From assembly GCA_020355945.1 (NCBI GenBank), contig CP070627.1, forward strand, positions 4,337,152 through 4,373,237: a stretch of 36,086 nt of DNA, given 5' to 3'. The translations under genes were made by a program, and so were the position numbers. Positions 27,201 through 31,705 of this stretch are shown one piece after another. Position 1 is the stretch's first letter, and each line of letters opens with the position of its first letter. The notes beneath the pieces are model-generated. The model did not search any database. It was not told the DNA's origin and saw only the letters and a list, made by a program, of their open reading frames with translations. The DNA comes from Candidatus Aminicenantota bacterium. Lineage in GTDB: Bacteria; Acidobacteriota; Aminicenantia; UBA2199.

Positions 27201-28936
27201 ACCTGGGACAATTTGATGAGGAAATCCGGCAGAGCTCATTTGAAATCGTCAACCCCCCAGCAGGGAATCCCATGAGTCTAAATGCCCAAAGAAACTATGA
27301 ACTTGAAGTATCCGGTATGGTAATAGATAACCGACTGCAAATGTCAATCGGTTACAATACCGGGCAATATAAAACCGAAACCATTGAAACCCTGGGGAAA
27401 CATTTCAAAATAGAGTTGGAGCGGGTGATTTCCTTTTGTTCAAACCGGGAGGAAAGAGATTTAACCCCAGGTGACTTAACATACCCGGGGCTCTCCATCG
27501 AGACCTTAGAGCGCTTAAAGGGGAAATACCCCCTGGAAGATATCTATCCCTGTACACCTTTGCAGGAAGGAATGATATTTCATGCTCTTTATGATCAGCA
27601 CAGCTCTGCATATTTTATTCAACTGTCTTATCGCTTTCATGGGCAATTGGATATGGCCGCGGTAAGGAAAGCGCTGCAAGAGTTGGTAAACCATTATGAA
27701 ATATTACGAAGTGTGTTTGTCCATGAAGACCTTGACCGGCCCTTGCAATTGATTTTAAAGAAGGGCAAGATCGATGTTTATTACCGGGATATAAGGGAAC
27801 CGGTTCAAAGAGGGGGCATGGACATAGATTCATGGATTAAGGTCTTTAAAAAAGAGGACCGGCAGCAGTTCTTTGATTTGAGAAAGGATACCCTGCTGCG
27901 GGCGGCGGTGCTGAGGGTGGGTGAAGCAGAATATGAATTTATATGGAGTAATCATCACATATTAATGGATGGATGGGGGGGTGGGATTTTGTATTCCCGG
28001 TTCCTGGAGATGTATAATAATTATATTGAGAACAGACCCTATCAATTCCCGGCAGATAAGCCCTATCGCTGCTACATTCGCTGGTTGGAAAACCAGGATA
28101 AAGAAAAGGCCCGGGAATATTGGCGGTGCTTACTGGAAGATTATAAAGAAACCGCCAGTATACCAAAGCGGACTGCACCGGGAACCGCCTCAAAAGAATA
28201 TAAAAGAGAAGAGATTCTCTTTACCTTAGGGCCTGAGAAAACCAGTGCCCTGGATAAAATGGCAGTCACACACCAGGTGACATTGAGCCTCATTTTTCAA
28301 ACCCTTTGGGGAATATTATTGGCCAGGTACAATGGTAAACAGGATGTTGTATTTGGAATCGTGGTATCGGGCCGTCCTCCCCAGGTTGAAGGTGTGGAAT
28401 CCATGATCGGGTTGTTTATTAATACGATCCCGGTTCGCATCCGTTTCCAACCGAACACCGCCTTTATTCAACTGGTACGCCAGGTACAAAAACAGTCCCT
28501 GGAAAGTGAGCCTTACCATTATTATTCACTGGCGGAAATCCAGGCTCAATCCCATTTAAAACGGGATTTAATCGACCATTTCCTGACATTTTCAAATTAT
28601 CCTATCGGAGATATCGTTGAAGATGTAATCAACGGGAAAAATGATAGTAGGGAAGTGTTCCCTTTCCAGGTATCCAATATAGAAACAGTGGATAGAAGTA
28701 ACTATAATTTTGATGTACTGGTGAAATTCCAGGACCAGATGGATATCCTATTGAGATTTAACACCAATGTCTATAACCGGGACTTTATGAAGCGGATGTT
28801 GGTGCATATTGAAGAAGTGATGGACCAGGTAATGGAGAGCAATGAAATAAAAATCCGGGATATTGTCATCTCTCATGATCGCCTGTTGGTAGACACAGCC
28901 ATTCCCATGGATGATAACAATGACTTTGAATTGTAA
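17516..28936 (+). CDS. NRPS-2: half-C, A with B12-like insert, C, A remnant, T, C, A(Tyr), T, E, C
   Basis: A 3806-residue synthetase, AAGGAG nine bases before the ATG. Order: half-C (1-260); first A domain (about 270-990) split by a cobalamin-binding-like insert (about 426-592), with IYTSGSTGKPKG at 637-648 and K980; its pocket residues read D, I, W, E, L, T, A, D, D. No carrier follows; instead a divergent C domain (about 1045-1490, HHIISDG at 1182-1188), an A C-terminal-subdomain remnant (about 1523-1620), then T (S1677). Next comes an L-L type C domain (about 1731-2190, HHIISDG at 1889-1895), a second full A domain (about 2205-2770) whose residues D-G-T-I-T-A-E-V-M match the Tyr code DGTITAEVAK at all but one place, T (S2820, GGDS), E (about 2865-3320) and a terminal D-L type C domain. 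The tail is DDNNDFEL. Several linkers hold in-frame repeats. It probably adds one unassigned residue and D-Tyr. Confidence 0.93.
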   Translation: MLREKSDDFSVLTSTKYIEQQEYWINKLSGDYPGTEISLAGKRSPKTGKALESIEIVIPGKLSAQLMHLSYRNMLTIYVILLAGLKALIYRYTGNETVTVISPLYRPRKPEKIMNECLFIQDVMQGGMSFKELLLEVKQSVLAAYENQDYPSEKLIEYLVNNSLIKTGCISNIVCLLKNIHDDTRAKNINPTLVFSLDCQEDLVKGHLLYDPGIYPGYFAEQVSSHYITQLEILTGDVNVKISDICFLSKEEKSRLLFTFNNNKADFSKDKSIAQLIEKYAQIKPDGTAVVFREHAITFGELNERANRLANFLRKTGLQKDQAVGILLNRSLMMVLGILSTWKAGGAYIPIDPTDPLERIKYIVENSQASILLTDTEVVKKYSFTDLQDLQSIRLEPYLTHSRPDITDLDRLPIPDAFPAQEPSENALRVLLLDLSQLFSIDSVNMPYNVVEVPLGLMDIMTYLKRQLGDKINGKIAKSRIDFDDYPELKQLFDEFRPDVIGVRTLTPFKDFYHKTISLIKQWEPDIPVIAGGPYATSDYASQLQDSNIDVVVLGEGELTFCELIVKFMENGGKLPGEEVLKEIAGLAFIPGRTNRKKKKKLSPAVVLLDESEKVKYDQPGGNPKTVNQMSDLAYIIYTSGSTGKPKGAMIEHIGMMNHIQAKINDLHLTSASIVAQNASHTFDISVWQFFAALAVGGKIIIYPIDSILEPTTFLTQLNQHRMTILEVVPSYLSVMLDLISREPHHVPPTLKYLLVTGEEVKPSLVKRWFELYPHIKMVNAYGPTEASDDITHYIMEKAADLERIPLGKPVQNLNIYIVDNDMNLCPVGVVGEICVSGVGVGRGYLNDQERTKKVFMEDPFPGVRGIRLYKTGDSGYWLPDGTIEFHGRKDYQVKIRGFRIELGEIENCLIKHEGVKEAAVIDKEDEKKNKNLLAFLVMSTPGSCNIREIKKYLETELPAYMVPTQFIELEEMPLTPNGKVDRQALQRHHPDTRSFIPYIPHHLVEDREYKNKLTGDFLQETLEDPAVVSQKETAALREYSTRKRKDYYPLCHSQKMVYYIEKTYPGTGCENDGDIVLYPGIVEKKLLQQAINNALYKNENLRTRIAEVEHGDFIGPAQYIFPHQDYSFESFAFTGIDGRQQLEKWVLENNDKPFEFIDGDLFYFALITLNEEETGYYMKLHHIISDGGSTALLIHEIDSIYQELRSGKAWQPQPLPSHIQYMWDEKTYLNALQAKKDRESWLNDLLPLPEEVVISPKRYNSPGLQGSSSKLVFPDELRSRMHEYRKSHNISLYKLILSALSIYVSRVTWQDEFIIGTVNHGRYTAVHQQTKGMLINFIPLKIILDDHMVFSDFVEKIGQEVNRILKNHARYPGDLLASDIKTITGKDTRYFWNITLIGHPDQERKEFCMEHISSHEEATPLTIHINCSNKDIHGILELEWVYQLDWYTPTDIVRVHQRLVRILTKALQYPGKKLIELDVLSEEEKKQVLLELNESQGVPSSPLKSIIRKIFNYPRRRSIAPIVPRIEIAGNTLDPGEIEDLLQAYEPVETAVVIGKEKKPGNKDKYLCAFVVSRRHLGESELKEYLSRQLPLYKVPAVFFRLEKMPVATNGAPDRKRLMELDLDFGDFGTVSRDEGYEAPMGPVEEKLAEIWSTVLGIDRQTISRGANFFDLGGHSLKSIMLVSIIHRDLQVKLPLEAVFNQPRLLQLAQYIKGRKKDGYESIAPAEHKTYYALSSAQQRLFVLSRMNKGSTGYNIPAIFTLEGHLDKEKVQGTIRKLINRHESLRTSFELIENIPVQRIHAQVDFEIESYNLATEDTENTEGTRGPATRNSQPASALISSFIRPFDLSRAPMLRVGLMELPHTPAALRVHPSQEGREQKYVLMVDVHHIISDGISMDIFIREFKELYCGKPLPPLRLQYKDFSIWQNSRKHREKTKYQEEYWVKQLEGGVPVLSLPTDYARPSIQGFEGSKLSFGITAGQTRDLKEMARKEEVTLFMVLLTLFNIFLSKVSNQEDIVVGSPISGRRHSHLGNMMGMFVNTLVLRNFPGGEKPFLHFLREVKESTLEAFENQDYQFEDLVEKVSIERDTSRNPLFDVMFVLQDIDMPEVEIPGLKVSPYPYEDRTSKFDLTLWAKETGDHLRLGFDYYTKIFKKETIERFITFFKIMLRSILEETGKKISRVEIIPEEEKNRVLFDFNNTTADYPAGKVLHELLRDQVEKSPDHTTVLGSILQMTEDKLQTMPLSKRNAGAISPMAKYKNAFITYMELNRNSNQLAHQLREKGIPPHTIVGIMVERSIEMIIALMGILKAGGAYLPIDPDYPQERINYMLADSQANVLVTTPNLSNEITYKNGIVYVTDAINPLRGRTAIVPRPSHLHLSPAPVTSLAYVIYTSGTTGRPKGVMVEHHSVVNTLMSRKENYKINQNHTFLQLFSYAFDGFVTSFFTPAISGAKVVLLEEKEVKDITKIKEAIVKHHVTHFISIPVLFQAILENLTKEESRLLQVATLAGDKVSAYIVEMTRQKNEDIEIANEYGVTEGAVMSTIHRHQERSGEISIGKPVWNTRIYILGKDNQLQPPGVWGELCLAGVGVARGYLNNPERTAEKFDHDLWDYQDGQDKRKKTPKKTPGKKIQKIHRAYRSYMAYISKKIYKTGDLARWMSDGNIEFLGRMDRQVKIRGFRIELGEIENQLVKDENIKAAVVLVKRNQAEGKYLGAFIVPAGPGPLDLPGLKRRLSEQLPNYMIPANFVILENLPLTPAGKVDQQALAALADAEWRKKKQGEYVPPGDTLEKLLVEAWEKVLGQRPVGVNDNFFQVGGDSIKIIQVISYLNKQGYKLKMTDIFRNPRISDLAPLVKKIERIPIQEPVSGILPLTPIQKWFFENRVVDRHHFNQAVMLYAAEGFAEVGLRAVFSKLPEHHDALRMTFKEEHGEVIQINHGLEYPSSLEVYDFRGCKDALAMLEAEANQIHASIDMENGPLMKVGLFHLDDGDRLLVTVHHLVIDGVSWRILLEDFLRLYRQYKKQKHFSLPLKSDSLKIWAEQLAAYANSKEFLKEKTYWQELDSKAFPVLRKDFEEEKNLWRDTRTTLFRLTREQTHHLLTRANEAFGTEINDLLVTALGLATRKIYGHETLVIAMESHGREGILAPMAAAMDMDIDISRTIGWFTCIYPVGLDFSPGWDLSRQIKEVKERLRQVPNKGVGYGMLKYLTAREHKEGISFTLKPQIIFNYLGQFDEEIRQSSFEIVNPPAGNPMSLNAQRNYELEVSGMVIDNRLQMSIGYNTGQYKTETIETLGKHFKIELERVISFCSNREERDLTPGDLTYPGLSIETLERLKGKYPLEDIYPCTPLQEGMIFHALYDQHSSAYFIQLSYRFHGQLDMAAVRKALQELVNHYEILRSVFVHEDLDRPLQLILKKGKIDVYYRDIREPVQRGGMDIDSWIKVFKKEDRQQFFDLRKDTLLRAAVLRVGEAEYEFIWSNHHILMDGWGGGILYSRFLEMYNNYIENRPYQFPADKPYRCYIRWLENQDKEKAREYWRCLLEDYKETASIPKRTAPGTASKEYKREEILFTLGPEKTSALDKMAVTHQVTLSLIFQTLWGILLARYNGKQDVVFGIVVSGRPPQVEGVESMIGLFINTIPVRIRFQPNTAFIQLVRQVQKQSLESEPYHYYSLAEIQAQSHLKRDLIDHFLTFSNYPIGDIVEDVINGKNDSREVFPFQVSNIETVDRSNYNFDVLVKFQDQMDILLRFNTNVYNRDFMKRMLVHIEEVMDQVMESNEIKIRDIVISHDRLLVDTAIPMDDNNDFEL
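18791..19291 (+). other. Cobalamin-binding-like domain inserted in the first A domain of NRPS-2
   Basis: Between A-domain motif A2 (AGGAYIPIDPTDPLERI, about 345-360) and A3 (YIIYTSGSTG, from 636) there are about 255 residues that A domains normally lack in this length. About residues 426-592 have the pattern of the B12-binding domain found at the N-terminus of cobalamin radical SAM enzymes: RVLLLDLSQ, VPLGLMDIMTYLK, RPDVIGVRTLTPF, DIPVIAGGPYATSDY, and DVVVLGEGELTFCELI, ending with GLAFIPG. There is no CxxxCxxC, so the radical SAM barrel is absent. The DxHxxG cobalt-ligating motif is also absent, as is usual for this subgroup. Whether it still binds cobalamin is unknown. Confidence 0.8.
22082..22375 (+). 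other. Remnant of an adenylation C-terminal subdomain in NRPS-2
   Basis: Residues about 1523-1620 match only the small C-terminal subdomain of an A domain: PRIEIAGNTLDPGEIEDLL stands for the A8 hinge, and the A10 region reads VATNGAPDRKRL, where the catalytic Lys of NGK is replaced by Ala. The large substrate- and ATP-binding subdomain is missing between the preceding C domain and this piece. It cannot activate an amino acid; the carrier domain that follows (S1677) looks intact. Confidence 0.82.
22959..23023 (+). repeat. Intergenic-type repeats inserted in frame in a C domain of NRPS-2
   Basis: A CCACAGAGGACACAGAG-type element (22959-22986) is followed by three tandem CGCAACT units (22999-23019, the last ending CC) and a partial fourth. 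They encode about 24 residues (ATEDTENTEG... to ...NSQPAS) that interrupt the C domain between IESYNL and LISSFIRPFDL. The same position in the C domain of NRPS-3 has only a short linker. A degenerate copy of the first element lies in the intergenic region at 4415-4440. Confidence 0.7.
23131..23146 (+). repeat. In-frame palindrome within the same C domain
   Basis: CCCCTCT (23131-23137) and AGAGGGG (23140-23146) form a perfect 7-bp stem around two bases. With flanking sequence it adds about 17 residues (HTPAALRVHPSQEGREQK) between LRVGLMELP and YVLMVDVHH, where relatives have a short turn. Confidence 0.6.
24244..24270 (+). repeat. In-frame inverted repeat near the start of the Tyr A domain
   Basis: GCCCCTG (24244-24250) and CAGGGGC (24264-24270) are perfect inverted repeats around a 13-base loop. 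They lie in about 30 extra residues (LGSILQMTEDKLQTM, then PLSKRNAGAISPM) between the DHTTV and FITYMELN segments of motif A1. Confidence 0.5.
24644..24674 (+). repeat. In-frame 13-base tandem repeat in the A2-A3 linker of the Tyr A domain
   Basis: CACCTGCACCTGT occurs twice head to tail (24644-24656, 24657-24669), followed by a partial third CACCT. It encodes HLHLSPAPVTS just before LAYVIYTSGTTG, so it sits at almost the same A-domain loop that carries the B12-like insert in the other A domain. Confidence 0.7.
25340..25452 (+). repeat. In-frame repeat cassette in the A6-A7 loop of the Tyr A domain
   Basis: It begins with GATTTATGGGATTACCA (25340-25356), continues through a Lys-rich stretch with two GACGCCA copies (25381-25387, 25393-25399) and ends in a CCTATA-rich palindromic stretch (25421-25452). 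It encodes about 40 residues between ERTAEKFDH and ISKKIYKTGDLARW. The same 17-base start recurs at 36041-36057 in the same loop of an A domain of NRPS-3. Confidence 0.75.
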
Positions 28937-30626
28937 GAAAATTTTATTGGCCATATTGCCCTATTGGGCCCCGGTCCTGCCGCCGGTGGGATTGGCCCGG
29001 TTAAAAAGTTTTCTTCAGCACCAGGGATATGAAGTAAAAATCATTGATTTAATTGTCAAGAATGAAGCCCTGGAATTTTATTATGATTATTTTGATGTAT
29101 TAAAGGCGTGTATTCCCGTGGAGAAAAGAGGAAACTTCAAAAATATCGGGCATGATGTCCTGCGGAACCATATGATGGCCCATATCCATTACCAGGATGA
29201 AGAGGAATATATCCAATTGGTAAAAGTATTAATATACAAATCTTATTATGTCCGGGTGGAGGATGCTTATATTAAGCAGCTCAATGAAATACTTACTCGC
29301 TACTATAAAATCCTGGAGGAATATTTCCTATTTGTGCTGGAGTTTGAGGAACCGGATGTGGTGGGATTAACCGTTTACAAAGACACTGTGGCCCCCTCCC
29401 TGTTTGTATTAAAACTCACCAGGGAGAAATTCCCTCACATAAAGACTGTGATTGGAGGGGGAATTTTTGCCGACAGTCACATCAAGGGTTCCCCTAACTA
29501 TGAACGGCTGTTGGAGGTGACAGCAGGTTATGTGGACAAAATCATCATCGGAGAAGGGGAGTTACTATTTTTAAAGTATTTACGAGGTGAACTCCCGGCA
29601 TCTCAGCGGGTGTATACGCGTGAAGATATCGATGGTGAGGTATTGGACTTAAAAGATGCCAGGCCCCCGGATTTTTCCGATTTAAATATCCGCAAATACT
29701 CGCATCTACCCGGGACTGCTTCCTTCAGTTGTCCTTACAAATGCAGCTTTTGCAACGAAAGGCAGTTCCGGGGTAAATATCGAAGGCGAGATATCAAAGA
29801 CACCGTTGATGAAATGGTGGAGTTATACAATGCTGTTGAGTTGAATAATGTCAATTCCGGTCATCAATTATTTTTTATGACCGATTCCCTGCTGAATCCT
29901 ATTATAGACGACCTGGCCCATGAGCTAATCAAGCGAAAGGTATCGTTGTATTATGATGGTTATTATAAAGTGGACCAGGCGGCCGCGGATGCGAATAAAA
30001 CCTTTTCCTGGAGAAAAAGTGGTTTATACCGGGTTCGCTTAGGGGTGGAGAGCGGTTCCCAGAAGGTATTGGACCTGATGCGCAAAGGCATTAACGTGGA
30101 GCAAATCAGGACTGCGGTTAGCAATTTTGCCCTGGCCGGGATTAAAACCACCACTTACTGGGTTATCGGCCATCCTGGCGAGACCGAAGCGGATTTCCAG
30201 CAAACCCTGGACCTGATTTCCCAATTAAGAAACTGTATTTACCAGGCTGAATGCAACCCCTTTCTTTATCATTACATGGGGCAAAATAGTTCCGATGAAT
30301 GGAAAGAGAGGCGAAAGCGTTTATATCCCGAAAAGGCAAGAGATATGTTGATCTTTGATTCCTGGACATTGGATATGGAGCCCGTGCGGGAGGTGGCTTA
30401 CCAGAGGATGCACCGGTTTGAAAAACACTGCCGCAGCCTGGGAATACCCAATCCCTACTCTTTCAAAGAAATCTTTGATGCTGATGGGCGGTGGAAAAAA
30501 TTACAAAAATTTGCTGTTCCCTCACTAAATGAATTTAACGAAGAAGGAAAATTTATCCGTGACAATTTTAATAGCCGGATATTTGTAAAAAAAGAATGCC
30601 AGGAGGAGGGAGACTTTGACCTGTAA
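28911..30626 (+). CDS. Cobalamin-type (B12-binding) radical SAM enzyme
   Basis: A 571-residue protein with an N-terminal B12-binding-like domain and a radical SAM core, most likely a methyltransferase or other C-H functionalising enzyme acting on the peptide. N-terminal landmarks are YWAPVLPPVGLARLKSFLQ near 18-36, PDVVGLTVYKD near 148-157, VIGGGIFADSH and IIIGEGELLFLKYL near 211-224. The cluster motif is C274-PYK-C278-SF-C281, and VRLGVESGSQKVLDLM and WVIGHPGETEADF are radical SAM core strands. The ATG at 28911 overlaps the NRPS-2 stop by 26 bases (ATG 28920 would give 17) with no clear ribosome site, so translation is probably coupled. Only the general family is recognised. The C-terminus ends EEGDFDL. 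Confidence 0.88.
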   Translation: MITMTLNCKKILLAILPYWAPVLPPVGLARLKSFLQHQGYEVKIIDLIVKNEALEFYYDYFDVLKACIPVEKRGNFKNIGHDVLRNHMMAHIHYQDEEEYIQLVKVLIYKSYYVRVEDAYIKQLNEILTRYYKILEEYFLFVLEFEEPDVVGLTVYKDTVAPSLFVLKLTREKFPHIKTVIGGGIFADSHIKGSPNYERLLEVTAGYVDKIIIGEGELLFLKYLRGELPASQRVYTREDIDGEVLDLKDARPPDFSDLNIRKYSHLPGTASFSCPYKCSFCNERQFRGKYRRRDIKDTVDEMVELYNAVELNNVNSGHQLFFMTDSLLNPIIDDLAHELIKRKVSLYYDGYYKVDQAAADANKTFSWRKSGLYRVRLGVESGSQKVLDLMRKGINVEQIRTAVSNFALAGIKTTTYWVIGHPGETEADFQQTLDLISQLRNCIYQAECNPFLYHYMGQNSSDEWKERRKRLYPEKARDMLIFDSWTLDMEPVREVAYQRMHRFEKHCRSLGIPNPYSFKEIFDADGRWKKLQKFAVPSLNEFNEEGKFIRDNFNSRIFVKKECQEEGDFDL

Positions 30627-30655
30627 ATTCACCAAAAACCAGGAGGAAATGTAAA

Positions 30656-30856
30656 ATGAGAAGGTATATTAACAAAGGAATAAAAGAAGTATTAAAAGAA
30701 TACCCCCAGTTGGCACCGATCCTGGCGGAGTATGATATCAATTGTTACAAATGCGATGGCAACTGTTTATTTAAGGATATTTTCGAGGAGCATAACCTTT
30801 CCATGAAAGAGGAAATGGAATTGAAACGTAAAATGGCTAAGATCATGGTGAGTTGA
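30656..30856 (+). CDS. Small Cys-rich protein, DUF1858/ScdA-N-like
   Basis: A 66-residue protein with a strong AGGAGG nine bases before the ATG, 29 bases after the radical SAM gene. The pattern IKEVLKEYPQLAPILAEYDI followed by NCYKCDGNC resembles DUF1858 and the ScdA N-terminal domain (DUF542), where a helix pair is followed by Cys residues thought to bind metal or a Fe-S centre. Here the Cys residues are C30, C33 and C37. The remaining helix (FEEHNLSMKEEMELKRKM) is charged. Unlike its large neighbours it does not end in Phe-x-Phe/Leu. It may supply or hold a metal site for the radical SAM enzyme, but that is inference. Confidence 0.75.
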   Translation: MRRYINKGIKEVLKEYPQLAPILAEYDINCYKCDGNCLFKDIFEEHNLSMKEEMELKRKMAKIMVS

Positions 30857-30925
30857 ATAAGAGAGCCCGGGATTTAGCAAGCGGGTTTGCAGGTATAAAT
30901 GTGAACCGGGAAAATGAGATAAAAA

Positions 30926-31705
30926 ATGAAATCTTATGATATTACCGGAGAAGAAAAATATATCGGTGGTCAAAATACCAGGGAGCGGGATTTCTGGTTA
31001 AACCAATTATCCGGGGATTTTGAAAAGAGTTTTTTCCCTTATGATTATGAGCGCGCCGCTAATAAAGAACCGCAGATGGCAGTGGTTCCCTGTGGATTTC
31101 CCGGGGCAGTGGAAGCCAAATTGATAAAAGCCAGTACTGGCTCTGATTCCAGGCTTCATATGCTGTTGGTGGCCGGCCTGGTCCTGCTGCTGGCTAAGTA
31201 CACCGGAACCCGTGATATTACCATCGGGCTGCCCATTTACCGGCAGGAACAGGAAGGTGATTTTGTCAATACCGCCTTGATCTTAAGGCATCAGTTGGAA
31301 GATCATATGACCTTCAAAGACCTGTTGATCCAGGTAAGGCAAACCATTGCCCAGGCCAATGAACATGTCAACTACCCCATCGAGAGCCTGCCTTATGAAT
31401 TGGGCATGTCGTATTCCCCAGCAGAGGATTTCCCTTTATTCGATGTAATGCTGCTGCTGGAAAATGTCCATAATCGGAACTATATTCAGCATTTCCGTAT
31501 CAACATCATGTTCCTTTTCAACCGCACTGGTGAGAAACTCAGCGGCAAGGTGGAGTATAATTCATCTCTTTACAATAAAAAAAAGACAGAAAGAATTGTC
31601 CACCACTATACCTATTTACTTCAAGAAGCACTTTTTAATCCCAATAGGCCTATTGCTGATATTTCCGTATTATCGGGGGAAGAAAAAAAGAAAATATTGT
31701 TTGTT
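30926..31705 (+). other. N-terminal half-condensation domain of NRPS-3
   Basis: Third occurrence of the same arrangement: it begins near RDFWLNQLSGDFEK, includes RLHMLLVAGLVLLLAKYTG and ITIGLPIYRQ, and ends at LSGEEKKKILFVWND. No HHxxxDG. It keeps the LFDVMLLLENVHN strand better than the other two copies. Confidence 0.8.

Noticed and set aside
17516..28936. Frameshift or assembly error as the cause of the truncated A domain and the B12-like insert
   Set aside because: The frame is open through all 3806 codons and domain borders are clean. A collapse between similar A domains cannot be excluded from sequence alone and is listed as a check for the remnant.
10394..28936. Long antisense and shifted-frame ORFs over the NRPS genes
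   Set aside because: They overlap strongly supported domains, lack ribosome sites and have no recognisable family.
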